A stretch of 48,216 bases of DNA from Guyparkeria sp. SCN-R1. Lineage in GTDB: Bacteria; Pseudomonadota; Gammaproteobacteria; Halothiobacillales; Halothiobacillaceae. The stretch is from NCBI RefSeq assembly GCF_003932495.1, contig NZ_QZMT01000015.1, positions 1 through 48,216 of the forward strand, written 5' to 3'. Below the pieces are notes generated by a model that made no database searches, was not told the origin of the DNA, and saw only the letters and a program-made list of their open reading frames with translations. Positions within the stretch are counted from its first letter, which is position 1; each line of letters starts with the position of its first letter. Both the position numbers and the translations under genes were made by a program. Of the stretch, positions 32,994-43,562 are shown one piece after another.

Positions 32994-33665
32994 ATGGCGA
33001 GCACCGCGTACGAGGACTACCTGAAAGCGATCTTCAAGCTGGCCGAGCAGTCGCCGGAGCCGGCGGTGTCCACCTCGGCGATTGCCGACCGGCTGGGCAT
33101 CGCCCGCGCCTCGGTCACGGCCATGCTCAAGCGCCTGCACGCCGATGGGCTGATCCACTACGCCCGCTACCAGGGCGCGGCGCTCACCGATGCCGGCTGG
33201 ACCATCGCCGTCGACATGATCCGCCGCCACCGGGTGATCGAGACCTTTCTCGCCCAGGATCTCAAGCTGCCGCTGGCCGAGGTCGATGCCGAGGCGGAAA
33301 TCCTCGAGCATGCCTTTTCCAGCCGCCTGATCGATCGGTTGTGGGACCACCTCGGCCAGCCGGAGTTCGACCCGCACGGCGCGCCGATCCCGCGCCCCGA
33401 CGAGGCGCCGGTCGAACGTCGCCAGATGGTGGCCCTGGGGGATCTCGCCATCGACGAAGGCGCGACGGTTGTCCGGCTGGCCGCCGAGAACGCCGCCGAC
33501 CTGCGTCGCCTGACCCAGCTGGGGATCCTGCCCGGCCAGTTCGTGCGTCGTCGCGCCAGCCAGCCGGGTTCGGCCGACGTGGTGGTCACCATCGGTCGCC
33601 ACGAGCGCCCGCTCGCAGCGACGCTGGCCGAACGGGTCTGGACCATCCGCTCGGCCAGCGACTGA
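32994..33665 (+). CDS. DtxR/MntR-family metal-dependent regulator
   Basis: A 223-aa regulator: winged helix (about 1-65), dimerisation and metal-binding domain (about 70-140), and a C-terminal FeoA/SH3-like domain, giving the longer DtxR layout. Metal ligands include His near HRVIETFL and Glu-Glu-His in AEILEHAFS. Asp8 matches the MntR ligand, but position 11 is Lys where MntR has Glu and DtxR has Met. It should repress metal uptake genes when Mn or Fe is plentiful. It is divergent from the metal-binding protein gene with about 140 bp between, a likely target. Confidence 0.85.
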   Translation: MASTAYEDYLKAIFKLAEQSPEPAVSTSAIADRLGIARASVTAMLKRLHADGLIHYARYQGAALTDAGWTIAVDMIRRHRVIETFLAQDLKLPLAEVDAEAEILEHAFSSRLIDRLWDHLGQPEFDPHGAPIPRPDEAPVERRQMVALGDLAIDEGATVVRLAAENAADLRRLTQLGILPGQFVRRRASQPGSADVVVTIGRHERPLAATLAERVWTIRSASD

Positions 33666-33666
33666 C

Positions 33667-34794
33667 TCAGTCGAGGAAGCGCTGGCGCGAGGTGAGGAAG
33701 GTGTACTCCGAGCCCTCGGTCCAGCCGGCCACGTCGCGGCGGTAGTCGGTCAGAGACTCGAACACGCGCTTGGCGAACTCGTCCCCCTCGGTGATCTCGG
33801 CGAGCACCTCGTTGGACTTCTCGAACAGCGCCTCCATGATCTCGTCACTGAAGTAGCGCAGCTCGACACCGTGCTCCTCGGTAAGCGTCTTGAGCGCCCG
33901 GTTGTTGCGCGCGGTGAACTCGGACAGCATGTCCAGCGCCGCGCTCTTGATCGCGCCCTCGACGATCGCCTGCAGGTCCGCGGGCAATGCCTCGAAGGCC
34001 TCCTGGTTGATCAACGCCTCCATGGTTGCCGACGGCTCCTGCCAACCCGGCGCGTAGTAGTACTTGGCCGCTCGGTGGAAGCCGAAGGCGAGATCGTTGA
34101 ACGGCCCGACCCATTCGGCGGCATCGATGGTGCCGTCGTTGAGCGCCTGGAACAGCTCGCCGCCCGGGGTGTTGACGACCGACACGTCCAGCCGGCGCAG
34201 CACCTCGCCACCGATACCCGGCAGGCGCATCTTCAGCCCCTTGAAGTCCTCGACCGAGTCGATCGGCTTTCTAAACCAGCCGCCCATCTGCGGACCGGTG
34301 TTGCCGCCCGGACGCGGGATGATGCCGTGCGGGGCGTAGAGCTCTTCCCACAGCTCGATGCCTTCGCCGTGGTAAAGCCAACCGTTCATCTCGTCGGCCG
34401 TCAGACCGAACGGGAAGGCCGCGAAAAAGGCCGCCGCCGGCATCTTGCCCTGCCAGTAGTAGGCCGCGCCGTGACCCATCTGGGCGGTGCCCGCCTTGAC
34501 CGCGTCGAACACCTCCAACGCCGGGACGATCTCGCCGGCCCCGTAGACGTCGACCACCAGCCGGCCTCCCGACATATCGGTGATGTACTTGGCGATGTTG
34601 TTCGCACCGGTGCCCAGGCCGGGGAAGTTCTTCGGCCAGGTCGTGACCATCTTCCAGCGGATCGGGTCGGCCGGCGTCGGGCCGTTGGCGGTAACCGCAC
34701 CGGCCTGTTCGCCGGTCTCGCTGTTGCAGCCGGTCAGGGCAGTGGCGGCAATGCCGGCGGCACCGGCCCAGGTGAGAAACTCGCGCCGTTTCAT
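33667..34794 (-). CDS. TRAP transporter substrate-binding protein (Tat-exported)
   Basis: A 375-aa DctP/TakP-type binding protein. The leader has a twin-arginine motif (MKRREFLTW) and also a lipobox-like LTGC, so it may be exported folded and lipid-anchored. The mature domain has the TRAP fold with WVGPFNDLAFGFHRAAKYYY and PGWQEP, matching the 2-oxoacid/mannitol-type subgroup. The gene converges on mntR with one base between stops. No DctQ or DctM membrane subunit gene is within the window, so it is an orphan. The substrate is probably an organic acid, inferred from the subgroup. Confidence 0.88.
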   Translation of the reverse strand: MKRREFLTWAGAAGIAATALTGCNSETGEQAGAVTANGPTPADPIRWKMVTTWPKNFPGLGTGANNIAKYITDMSGGRLVVDVYGAGEIVPALEVFDAVKAGTAQMGHGAAYYWQGKMPAAAFFAAFPFGLTADEMNGWLYHGEGIELWEELYAPHGIIPRPGGNTGPQMGGWFRKPIDSVEDFKGLKMRLPGIGGEVLRRLDVSVVNTPGGELFQALNDGTIDAAEWVGPFNDLAFGFHRAAKYYYAPGWQEPSATMEALINQEAFEALPADLQAIVEGAIKSAALDMLSEFTARNNRALKTLTEEHGVELRYFSDEIMEALFEKSNEVLAEITEGDEFAKRVFESLTDYRRDVAGWTEGSEYTFLTSRQRFLD

Positions 34795-34914
34795 GGCAGG
34801 ACTCCTTGAAGGTTTCAAATTGTTCGGTGTGTGCGGAAAACGGGGGGCATGAGCCGGAAGCTCGAGACCTGAAGCTGGAAGAATAGACGTTTCGAGCTCC
34901 CCGCTTCTAGCTTC

Positions 34915-37119
34915 CTAGGCCGGTTGCAGGTTCGCATACGACAGGATCAGCCACTTCGCGCCGTGCTGGCCGAAGTTGACCTGTACCCGCGCCGAGGCGC
35001 CGGTGCCCTCGCAATCGAGGATGGTGCCCTCGCCGAATTTCGCGTGACGCACGTTCTGGCCGATCTCGAAGCCGGTCTCGTTCTGCTTGTGGGTGCGTGG
35101 ACCTGGCTCGCCCTCAGGTCGTCGGGCACCGAAGGCCTGCGCCGCGCGGGCCGCGCGCGGCCGAACCTCCTCGACGAGATCCGGCGGCAGCTCGCCGAGA
35201 AAGCGCGACGGCATGGGGAAGATCTGCTTGCCGTGCAGGCGACGCGACTCGGCGCAGGTGATGGTCAACTGCTGCTCGGCGCGGGTGATGCCCACGTAGC
35301 AGAGCCGGCGCTCTTCCTCCAGCCGCCCCGGCTCGTCGATCGACATCTGGTGCGGAAACAGCCCTTCCTCGACGCCGACCAGGAACACCTGCGGGAACTC
35401 GAGTCCCTTGGCTGCGTGCAGGGTCATCATCTGCACGCAGTCCTCCCACGCCGCACCCTGCGCCTCGCCGGCCTCGAGGCTCGCGTGGGCAAGGAAGGCC
35501 TCGAGCTCGCCCATCTCTTCAGCCGTGTCGCGATCCATGACAAAGCCACGCCCGGCGTTGACCAGCTCGTCGAGGTTCTCGATTTTCGCCTCGCCGCGCT
35601 CGCGGTCACGGTCCTTCTCGAACAGCGCGCGCAGGCCGCTCTTGTCGATGGTCTTCTCGATGCGCTCGCCCAGCTCGTCGCTGAGTGTCTGCTGGTCGAT
35701 CGCCTCGATCAGCGTCATGAACTGGCGCAGGGCGCCGGCCGCACGGGGAGAAAGCTGGTTCTCCGCCAGCAGGATCAGCGCGGCGTCCCACAGCGAGGCG
35801 CCCTGCTCGCGCGCCGCCTGGCGGATTTCATTGAGTGTCTTGTCGCCGATGCCGCGGGTGGGCCGGTTGACGATCCGGTCGAAGGAGGTGTCATCGTGGC
35901 GATTGGCAACCAGCTTCAAGTAGGCGAGCGCATCGCGGATCTCGGCACGTTCGAAAAAGCGCAGCCCGCCGTAGATGCGATACGGCATGCCCTCGCGGAT
36001 CAACGCCTCCTCGAGCAGGCGCGACTGGGCATTCGAGCGATACAGCACCGCGCAGTCGGCGCGGTCGTGGCCCTCGCGCACCGCGGTGGCGATCTGCTCG
36101 ACCACGAAGTTGGCCTCGTCCTGGTCGTTGAAGGCGCGGTAGAAGCGGATCGGCGCGCCGTGGTCACCCTCGGTCCAGAGGTTCTTGCCCAGCCTTCCGG
36201 CGTTTCTCGCGATGACGCTGTTGGCCGCCTCGAGGATGGTGCGCGTCGAGCGGTAATTCTGCTCGAGGCGAATCAGGTGCGTGTTGGGAAAGTCGCGCGA
36301 GAAGTGCTGGATGTGCTCGACCTTCGCGCCCCGCCAGCCGTAGATGGACTGGTCGTCGTCACCCACGGCGAAGATGCCGTTTTCCTCGCCCACCAGCAAT
36401 CGTGCCCAGGCGTACTGCAGGGCGTTGGTGTCCTGGAACTCGTCGATCAGCACCTGGCGAAAGCGCCGCTGGTAGTGCGCGCGCAGCGCATCGTTGCCGC
36501 GCAGCAGCTCGGTGGCGCGCAGCAGAAGCTCGGTGAAATCGACCAGGCCACTGCGTTCGCAGACGCGTTCGTAGGCCTTGTAGATCACGATCACCTGGTC
36601 GCGGATGGGGTCGTCACCCGGCACCACGTGGCGGGCGCGCAGACCCTCTTCCTTGAAGCCGTTGATCATCGAGGCGACCAGCCGCGGCGGGAAGCGATTC
36701 TCGTCGAGCTCCGCCTCGCGGATCAGGCGCTTGACCAGTCGCAGCTGGTCGTCCGAATCGATGATCTGGAAGCCCTCGGGCAGGCCCGCCTCGCGGGCGT
36801 GCTGACGCAGCAGGCGGTGCGACAGGCCATGGAAGGTGCCCACCCACATGCCGTCGACGCCGCGCGGGCCCAGCTCCTGCCCGTCGAGCAGCGCGCCCAA
36901 CCGCCCGCGCATCTCGCCGGCGGCCTTGTTGGTGAAGGTCACCGCCAGCAGCGAATACGGCGAGATGCCCTGCTCGGAGACCAGCCACGCCATGCGGTGG
37001 GTAAGCACGCGCGTCTTGCCCGAACCGGCACCGGCCAGCACCAGGGTGGCCAATGACGGGCTGGTCACCGCCTCGCGCTGGGCGGCGTTGAGGGGGTCGA
37101 GAATCGGATCTTGAAACAT
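34915..37119 (-). CDS. uvrD: DNA helicase II UvrD
   Basis: A 734-aa superfamily 1 3'-5' helicase for nucleotide excision and mismatch repair. Helicase motif I is LAGAGSGKTRVLTHRM, motif II IDEFQDTNALQY, motif III VGDDDQSIYGWRGA, motif V/VI MTLHAAKGLEFPQV and YVGITRAEQQL. The C-terminal RNA-polymerase-binding Tudor-like tail is present (FGEGTILDCEG). Length is normal. I start at the ATG at 37119; a GTG two codons earlier is also open. The sequence TACAAT six bases before the ATG could be a -10 box, which would leave almost no leader. Confidence 0.95.
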   Translation of the reverse strand: MFQDPILDPLNAAQREAVTSPSLATLVLAGAGSGKTRVLTHRMAWLVSEQGISPYSLLAVTFTNKAAGEMRGRLGALLDGQELGPRGVDGMWVGTFHGLSHRLLRQHAREAGLPEGFQIIDSDDQLRLVKRLIREAELDENRFPPRLVASMINGFKEEGLRARHVVPGDDPIRDQVIVIYKAYERVCERSGLVDFTELLLRATELLRGNDALRAHYQRRFRQVLIDEFQDTNALQYAWARLLVGEENGIFAVGDDDQSIYGWRGAKVEHIQHFSRDFPNTHLIRLEQNYRSTRTILEAANSVIARNAGRLGKNLWTEGDHGAPIRFYRAFNDQDEANFVVEQIATAVREGHDRADCAVLYRSNAQSRLLEEALIREGMPYRIYGGLRFFERAEIRDALAYLKLVANRHDDTSFDRIVNRPTRGIGDKTLNEIRQAAREQGASLWDAALILLAENQLSPRAAGALRQFMTLIEAIDQQTLSDELGERIEKTIDKSGLRALFEKDRDRERGEAKIENLDELVNAGRGFVMDRDTAEEMGELEAFLAHASLEAGEAQGAAWEDCVQMMTLHAAKGLEFPQVFLVGVEEGLFPHQMSIDEPGRLEEERRLCYVGITRAEQQLTITCAESRRLHGKQIFPMPSRFLGELPPDLVEEVRPRAARAAQAFGARRPEGEPGPRTHKQNETGFEIGQNVRHAKFGEGTILDCEGTGASARVQVNFGQHGAKWLILSYANLQPA

Positions 37120-37194
37120 CGCCACATTGTACCGGAACCGACCCGCAAACCGACCGCCCGAATGGGTTGTCCAACCCGCGCGCCAACGACCGCT

Positions 37195-38499
37195 CTACGG
37201 TCCGGTATCACCGCAGAAATACCGCTCGGTACCCAACCCGTCCATGGCGATGGCGATGCGTTCGATCCCCTGCCGGTAGGCCGCCGAACGCAGGGATTCC
37301 TCCTCGGTGACCGCCCGTTCGAAAACCAGATCGGCCTGTTCGGCAAGACGCTCGGACAGCCGCCGCTCGATCTCGTCTTCGGTCCAGTAGTCGCCCATCC
37401 GGTTCTGTACCCATTCCATGTGGCTGACGATCACCCCGCCACTGTTGGCGAGCACGTCGGGAATGACCGTCACGTCCCGCTCGGCCAACTTGACGTCGGC
37501 GGCGTTGTTGATCGGGCCGTTGGCGATTTCCAGGATCGTCGGCGCACGAATGGAATCGACGTTCTTCTCGGTGATGGCGTTTTCCAGGGCCGCGAGCACG
37601 AGCACATCGACGTCGAGCGCCAGCAGTTGCTCGTTGGTGAGCTTTTCCACCTCGACCTCCGCGCAGACGGACGCCTCGCAGTAGACCTGCCCCGAAAGCT
37701 CGGAGGACTGGTGCTTGCGCTCCCAGATCGGCAGCGGGTCCAGACCCTCCTCCCGGTAGATCGCGCCGCGCGAATCGCCAATGGCGACGACCCGGTAGCC
37801 GGCATCGTGCGCCAGGCGGGCAAAGTGAAAGCCCGCGTTGCCGAAGCCCTGCACCGCGACACGCGGGCGCTGATCGGCACGGCCGCGCCGGCGCTCCCAG
37901 ATATTGAGCACCTGCAGTGCGCCGCGACCGGTTGCCGCCGTGCGCCCCAGCGAACCACCGTGGCCGGGCGGCTTGCCGGTGATCACGCCACGGCGATGCT
38001 GACCGGCGGCCTGACGGTACTCGTCGGCCATCCAGCCCATGATGGTTTCGTTGGTGTTCACATCCGGCGCGGGGATGTCCCGATCCGGGCCGATCACGTC
38101 GAGCAGCGCCCGGATGTAGCCGCGCGAGAGGCGCTCGAGCTCCAGGCGCGAGAGCTGCTTCGGGTCGACGCAGATACCCCCTTTGGCCCCGCCGAACGGC
38201 AGGTCGACCACCGCGCACTTGACGGCCATCCAGAAGCTCAACGCGGCGACCTCGTCGCCGGTGACGTTGGGGTGGAAACGGATGCCGCCCTTGCCGGGCC
38301 CACGGGTGTTGTCGTAGAGCGAACGCCAGCCGGTGAAGACCTTGAGCGAACCGTCGTCCATGCGCAATGGAATCTCCACCTCGACCAGCCGATTGGGTTG
38401 CGACAACCGCCGTCGGGCGTCTTCCGAGATGCGTTCGTCGTCCATCAACGGCTTGAGGTGCACCAGCGCATCGGCCAGCAGTCCACCGGACTTCGTCAT
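37195..38499 (-). CDS. Glu/Leu/Phe/Val dehydrogenase (glutamate dehydrogenase type)
   Basis: A 434-aa NAD(P)-dependent amino-acid dehydrogenase, most like hexameric glutamate dehydrogenase. The substrate domain has [13 protein letters not shown] and [20 protein letters not shown] with the catalytic lysines, followed by [13 protein letters not shown] with the catalytic Asp. The Rossmann domain has [18 protein letters not shown]. It interconverts glutamate with 2-oxoglutarate and ammonia. A GGAGG site seven bases before the ATG fixes the start. It is downstream of the sensor GGDEF/EAL gene and upstream of uvrD, all on the minus strand. Confidence 0.92.
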   Translation of the reverse strand: MTKSGGLLADALVHLKPLMDDERISEDARRRLSQPNRLVEVEIPLRMDDGSLKVFTGWRSLYDNTRGPGKGGIRFHPNVTGDEVAALSFWMAVKCAVVDLPFGGAKGGICVDPKQLSRLELERLSRGYIRALLDVIGPDRDIPAPDVNTNETIMGWMADEYRQAAGQHRRGVITGKPPGHGGSLGRTAATGRGALQVLNIWERRRGRADQRPRVAVQGFGNAGFHFARLAHDAGYRVVAIGDSRGAIYREEGLDPLPIWERKHQSSELSGQVYCEASVCAEVEVEKLTNEQLLALDVDVLVLAALENAITEKNVDSIRAPTILEIANGPINNAADVKLAERDVTVIPDVLANSGGVIVSHMEWVQNRMGDYWTEDEIERRLSERLAEQADLVFERAVTEEESLRSAAYRQGIERIAIAMDGLGTERYFCGDTGP

Positions 38500-38573
38500 G
38501 ATCGTTCCTCCATCGTCACGCGGCTGTTCCCGCCGGCCTTCGCCGAGGGGCCATCGCTCTGAGCGTAGCAGCG

Positions 38574-41468
38574 TTACTCGGCCAAGAGGCGGGCGAAGGC
38601 GGCAGGCGGCAGCGGCGGGCTGAAGAGATAACCCTGGTAGCTGTCGCAGCCGTTGGCGCGGAGGAAGCCCAGTTGCGCCTCGGTTTCGACACCCTCGGCG
38701 ATCACCGACAGGCGCAGCGCGTGCCCCATGGCGAGGATGGCACCGGCAATCTCGCGGTCATCGTTGTTGTCGGCCAGATCATCGATGAAGCGCTTGTCGA
38801 TCTTCAGGACATCGATGGGGAACTGGCGCAGGTAGGCCAGCGAGGAATACCCGGTGCCGAAATCGTCGATGGCCAGGTGCAACCCCAGCCGACGCAGGGC
38901 ACGCAGCAATCGGACGGAACGCTCCTGCTGATGCATCAGTGCGCTCTCGGTCAGCTCGAGCTCGAGCTGATCGGGTGGGTAGCCGGTCTCGTCGAGCGCC
39001 GCCCGGACCCGGTCGACCAGCGACTCATCGTGCAGCTGCCGCGCCGAGAGGTTCACCGCCAGCCTGGGGACCGGCAAGCCGGCATCGCGCCATTCGCTCC
39101 CCTGGCGGCAGGCCTCTCGCAGGACCCATTCACCCAGGGTGGCGATCATCCCGGTCTGTTCGGCCACCGGAATGAAGGCATCCGGCGGCACCAGCCCCCG
39201 TTCACCGTCCCGCCAGCGCACCAGCGCCTCGGCACCGATGATGCGGCCGCTGGCGATCTCGATCTGGGGTTGATAATGCAACTCGAGCTCACCGGCCTCG
39301 ATCGCTCGGCGCAGGCGGGTTTCCATCTCGATGCGGTGGCGGGCACTGGCCGTCAGGCTGTCGTCGAAGAAGCGGAACCCCCCGCGCCCCTCGGCCTTGG
39401 CGCGATAGACCGCCGCATCGGCCTGTTGCAGTAGTGCCTCGGGGCTACCGCCGAAATCCGGATAGCAGGTGATGCCGACACTCGCGCCCAGGCGCACCTC
39501 GCTGCCGTTGTCCAGTCGCCACGGTCGGCTGAGCACCTCAATGATCGTCTCGGCCAGGCCCGCAAGATCGGTTCGGCTGACGTTTTCCGCCAGCACCGCG
39601 AACTCGTCACCGCCCAGCCGGGCGAGGCAACGCCCCTCGAGCAGCGATTCCAACCGTTGGGCGGCCTGGCGCAACAGGGTGTCACCCACGTGGTGACCAT
39701 AACTGTCGTTGACGTCGCGGAAACGATCGAGATCGATCAGCAGCAGCCCCAGCGCCGCCACCTCGGCCGAAGCGACGCGATCACGCAGATGCGACAGGAG
39801 CAGCGCGCGGTTGGGCAGGTCGGTGAGCGCATCGTGGCGGGCGAGGAAATCCAGCCGCGCCTCGGTGGCCCGCAGCCGCGACATGTCGGTGAACAGGTGG
39901 ACCACGTGATCGCCCTCGCCGGCCGGCCCGACCACCCGGCTGATCGCGCGCAACTCGGGGAAGATCTCGCCGTTCTTGCGCCGGCTGGTCAACTCGCCCT
40001 GCCAGTGCCCGCTCGCCGCCAGTTCGTCTCGAATCGCTGACCAGGGACTCGTCGCGTGCTCGGCGTCCAGCAGGGTAACCGGCCGACCCAGCACCTCGTC
40101 CTCGGTGTAGCCGGTCAAGGACTGGAACGCCCGGTTGACCATCACGATCCGCTCGTCGGCATCGGTGATGATCACGCCCTCGAGCGTGTTTTCCAGTACC
40201 GCGGCCGCCTCGCGCTGGCGACGCTCGCCCTCGCGCTGCTCGGTGATGTCGGTGACCACCCCCTCGATCCGCTCGACCTGTCCGTGCTCGTCGCGGAAGA
40301 CGTGGGTGAGATCACCAACCCAGCGCGGGGTGCCATCGGCATGCAGGATGCGGTACTCCTGGCGGTAGGCGGTCGCCCCGGCGGCGAGGCGCTCTTCGAC
40401 CTCCGCGTCCACCCGTTCCATGTCGTCCGGGTGGACGATGTCGGCGAAGTGACGGCTGCCGTCGAGGAACTCCTCGGCCGTGTACCCCCAGCGCGAGACG
40501 TTGCCGGAGACGAACGCCACCGGCCAGCCAGGCCTTGGCAACCAACGGAACAGCACCACCGGGCTCGCCTCGATCACCTCGTGGGCCGTCTCCAGGGCAC
40601 GACGGGTTTCGGCAAGCCGCCGACCACGGATCGCCGACACCCGACGCAGTCGCCACACCACACCGAGGGCCGCAAGTAGCAGGAGCCCACCGATGGCAAT
40701 CAGCCACCCCACCCAGCCGGGCGCAGCCACCCGCGGACGCTCCCCCAACCAATGCTCGAGGATGTCGAAATAGACCGAGTCACCATCGCCCTGCCAACGC
40801 GCGAGATGCTGATCGATCGCGTCCAGCAACTCGGGATTGAGCCCCTGCCCGGTCGCAAAGAACAGCCGGGCCGGCTCCATGACCACCGGCGTGCGCTTGA
40901 GGCCATAGTCGGCGTGATAGCGACTGCCGAACAGGTGATTGACGAGTGCCACATCGGCTCGTTCGGCGGAGACGACCTCGAAGGCGGCATGAAAGTCCTC
41001 GACGAGCAGCGGCTCGAAGGCGATGCCGAACTCGTCGAACAAGGCATCGATCCGCGCCTGCTGGATCGATCCCTCCAGCAACGCGATGCGCCGCCCGGCC
41101 AGATCGAAGATCGAGTTCACCTCGAGGTCCGGGTGCCGATAGACCTGCGACCAACTGTGCAGGGCAGGCAGGGTGTGAAAGTCGAGTCGAGCCTCGCGCT
41201 CATCGCTTATGGCCACATCGGGCATCAAGTCGATTTCGCCGCGTTGGGTTCGGTCCAGGCACTCGGACCAGGCGCATTCCTCGAACGACAGGACCCACCC
41301 TTCCTCCGTCGCAATGCGTTCGATGAGCTCGACGAAAATGCCCGAAGGGTGGCCCTCGGCATCACGGAATACCTTCGGGTCGTTCTCATAAAGCCCGACC
41401 GTCACCTCGCGGGCCGACGCCGTGGTGGCCAGCAACGACAACGCCAGTGCCCAGGCCAATCTCCGCAT
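38574..41468 (-). CDS. Periplasmic solute-sensor GGDEF/EAL protein
   Basis: A 964-aa c-di-GMP protein. A signal peptide (ends near ASA) leads to a type-3 solute-binding (amino-acid-binding-like) periplasmic domain (about 20-255). A single helix (about 262-282) links to two PAS domains, then GGDEF and EAL. GGDEF is intact (619-623) and EAL is intact (747-749), with [12 protein letters not shown] and ALVRWR nearby. It should respond to a periplasmic small molecule. The ATG at 41468 is chosen because the signal peptide begins there; the upstream 57 bases of open frame lack one. It is the third c-di-GMP protein in the window. Confidence 0.9.
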   Translation of the reverse strand: MRRLAWALALSLLATTASAREVTVGLYENDPKVFRDAEGHPSGIFVELIERIATEEGWVLSFEECAWSECLDRTQRGEIDLMPDVAISDEREARLDFHTLPALHSWSQVYRHPDLEVNSIFDLAGRRIALLEGSIQQARIDALFDEFGIAFEPLLVEDFHAAFEVVSAERADVALVNHLFGSRYHADYGLKRTPVVMEPARLFFATGQGLNPELLDAIDQHLARWQGDGDSVYFDILEHWLGERPRVAAPGWVGWLIAIGGLLLLAALGVVWRLRRVSAIRGRRLAETRRALETAHEVIEASPVVLFRWLPRPGWPVAFVSGNVSRWGYTAEEFLDGSRHFADIVHPDDMERVDAEVEERLAAGATAYRQEYRILHADGTPRWVGDLTHVFRDEHGQVERIEGVVTDITEQREGERRQREAAAVLENTLEGVIITDADERIVMVNRAFQSLTGYTEDEVLGRPVTLLDAEHATSPWSAIRDELAASGHWQGELTSRRKNGEIFPELRAISRVVGPAGEGDHVVHLFTDMSRLRATEARLDFLARHDALTDLPNRALLLSHLRDRVASAEVAALGLLLIDLDRFRDVNDSYGHHVGDTLLRQAAQRLESLLEGRCLARLGGDEFAVLAENVSRTDLAGLAETIIEVLSRPWRLDNGSEVRLGASVGITCYPDFGGSPEALLQQADAAVYRAKAEGRGGFRFFDDSLTASARHRIEMETRLRRAIEAGELELHYQPQIEIASGRIIGAEALVRWRDGERGLVPPDAFIPVAEQTGMIATLGEWVLREACRQGSEWRDAGLPVPRLAVNLSARQLHDESLVDRVRAALDETGYPPDQLELELTESALMHQQERSVRLLRALRRLGLHLAIDDFGTGYSSLAYLRQFPIDVLKIDKRFIDDLADNNDDREIAGAILAMGHALRLSVIAEGVETEAQLGFLRANGCDSYQGYLFSPPLPPAAFARLLAE

Positions 41469-41624
41469 GGCCCGGCCTAAGCCTTCGCAAAACAGTCGGT
41501 TAATTCCATAACCGGATAATGGCATGTCCTACCGCATTGCGGAACGACTGAATCGACGGCTCGGCCTGCATGGCCGGCGGGGCGTTCGTCAATCGGCGAC
41601 GACTGGGCGACGACTGGGGGAGAC

Positions 41625-41657
41625 AAAAAAAGGGCCAACCATCGCTGGCTGGCCCTT
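41625..41657 (-). terminator. ssrA intrinsic terminator
   Basis: On the minus strand AAGGGCCA pairs with TGGCCCTT, extended by CCA/TGG, followed by a run of T (seven, then GTC). It sits just after the tmRNA 3' end. Confidence 0.9.
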
Positions 41658-41669
41658 CTCGGCGGAGTT

Positions 41670-42031
<362 letters not shown>

Positions 42032-42040
42032 GGCTTGCTA

Positions 42041-42070
42041 CATGTATTGGGTCGTCACTCGAGATTTCAA
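42041..42070 (-). promoter_or_regulatory. Possible ssrA promoter
   Basis: On the minus strand TTGAAA (42070-42065) is spaced 17-18 bp from ATACAT/TACATG (42047-42041), just upstream of the tmRNA 5' end. The -10 match is weak. The remaining intergenic stretch up to 42581 shows no gene or strong signal. Confidence 0.35.
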
Positions 42071-42581
42071 GTCCCCGGCAACCGTCCGAGGACGTCAAAC
42101 CGGGTTCAGGATCTTCTGATGAATCAGACCCGAGCACGGGCGGGAAGTTCCGCATCGACGACCGTCGGCGCGGCCCATGCTCCGGACATCGCAGTCTAGG
42201 TCATTACCGCGCCGGGCACAAAACCAATGGCGCGCACCGCCCCTCACTCAACCCGACGATCGGATGCCTCACCGTCTGTCGAAAATGCGATCGAAAGTAT
42301 CGCGACGCCCGTATTTTTGGGCTCAGGGGAACCATGACGGAGACAGGGGGCACTAAGCAGTCATTGCTCGAACCTGTTCAACAGCTCCTTCCCGGAAGAT
42401 TAAGGCCGGGTTTCAACGCTGTCGGCGGACCTGCTCGTCCGACTTGAGGTGAACGCCGCGGATCCACGTGGGCACACCCGAACCTTCGGGGAAAGCAGTT
42501 TGCGTCCGATCCGGGGAGAGGCCATCGTGGCCCGCCGTGAGGGCGGCGGCCGCACAAACCATCAACCGCGAAGGAAAACTG

Positions 42582-43238
42582 ATGATGACCGACATGAGCG
42601 CGGCATTGAGCGAGCTGCCCGAACGGGTCGTCATGCAACCAGCGGACGCGCTATCGACACGGGTCGAGGTCTACCAGGTCAGGGATCGTCACCCCACGAT
42701 CGAGGAACAACAGATGGCGGCGGTCGGACCCACGGTATTCCGTCCGCTGCTCGGCGAGGCCGTTACCCAGCGTCGTATTTTCGCCGAGACAGTCGACTAC
42801 TCGCGCATTCTCTTTCTGCGTGCCGACGATTCGCTGGTCGGCCACCTGCAGTTCTACCTCGATGGCAAGGGGCCGCAGCGAGTGATCTGGTCACGCGTGC
42901 GGCGCGAGTTCGGCTGCCCCCACGGCGCACCACGTGCGCTGGGGGCAGAGGCCGTCATGCGCTGGATGGCGGCCCAAGGGCCTTATATCAGTCGGCTCAT
43001 CATTCGCCCGGAGTACCGCGGCAGGGGGTTCGGCAGCGTCCTGCTCGAAGCGGCGATCGATCATTTGCGCGAGCAAGGTGTGCGACAAGTCACGCTCGAT
43101 GCCTGGGCCAGCGAAAAGCACGTTCAGCGGTTCTACCGGCGGCATGGCTTCATCGCTTGCGAAGACCCGAGTCCGATCTGGCTGCTGTTCAATCGTGTCG
43201 GCGGTTCGGGCGTCACCTGGTATGTGAAAAGGCTCTAG
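42582..43238 (+). CDS. GNAT-family N-acetyltransferase
   Basis: A 218-aa acetyltransferase. The C-terminal half contains the GNAT acetyl-CoA loop IRPEYRGRGFGSVLLEAAIDHLREQGV, with the R/Q-x-x-G-x-G/A core visible as RGRGFG, and the typical RFYRRHGF strand near the end. The N-terminal 60 residues are less conserved. The start at 42582 follows GAAGGAA and is the first of two adjacent ATGs. The acceptor (small molecule or protein) is unknown. It stands alone between tmRNA and a tRNA gene. Confidence 0.85.
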   Translation: MMTDMSAALSELPERVVMQPADALSTRVEVYQVRDRHPTIEEQQMAAVGPTVFRPLLGEAVTQRRIFAETVDYSRILFLRADDSLVGHLQFYLDGKGPQRVIWSRVRREFGCPHGAPRALGAEAVMRWMAAQGPYISRLIIRPEYRGRGFGSVLLEAAIDHLREQGVRQVTLDAWASEKHVQRFYRRHGFIACEDPSPIWLLFNRVGGSGVTWYVKRL

Positions 43239-43246
43239 CGGGTCGT

Positions 43247-43271
43247 CCACGGGGGATATGTGTTCCCGTGG
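43247..43271. repeat. Hairpin after the acetyltransferase gene
   Basis: CCACGGG (43247-43253) and CCCGTGG (43265-43271) form a seven-bp stem. No T-tract follows, so a terminator role is doubtful. The stretch 43272-43449 shows no further feature. Confidence 0.6.
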
Positions 43272-43449
43272 TCGAGAATGCCTTCCACACGCCCGGTCAT
43301 GCCTCCGAATCGGAGACAGTCATAAAAAGTCGGGAAGCGTTAACGGCCCACCGGTCGGGCAATCCACCTTGCGGGGCCCGAGGGTGTACGTTGAGGGAGC
43401 AATCAGGAACAGCGTTGATTGCTGCCGCCCTGATTCCAGGCGAGGAAAC

Positions 43450-43525
43450 TGGTGCCGGAGATAGGAGTCGAACCTACGACCTTGGCATTACGAATGCCCT
43501 GCTCTACCAACTGAGCTACTCCGGC
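43450..43525 (-). tRNA. tRNA-Thr (CGT anticodon)
   Basis: A 76-nt tRNA on the minus strand with acceptor stem GCCGGAG/CTCCGGC, D-arm AGCTCAGTTGGTAGAGC, anticodon arm GGCATTCGTAATGCC (anticodon CGT, reading ACG) and T-arm with GTTCGACTC. CCA is encoded in the genome. It is read between the acetyltransferase and the CHAD gene. Confidence 0.96.
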
Positions 43526-43562
43526 GCGGGACCGGGCATTTTTGTCGTTTTCCCCTGGCTTG

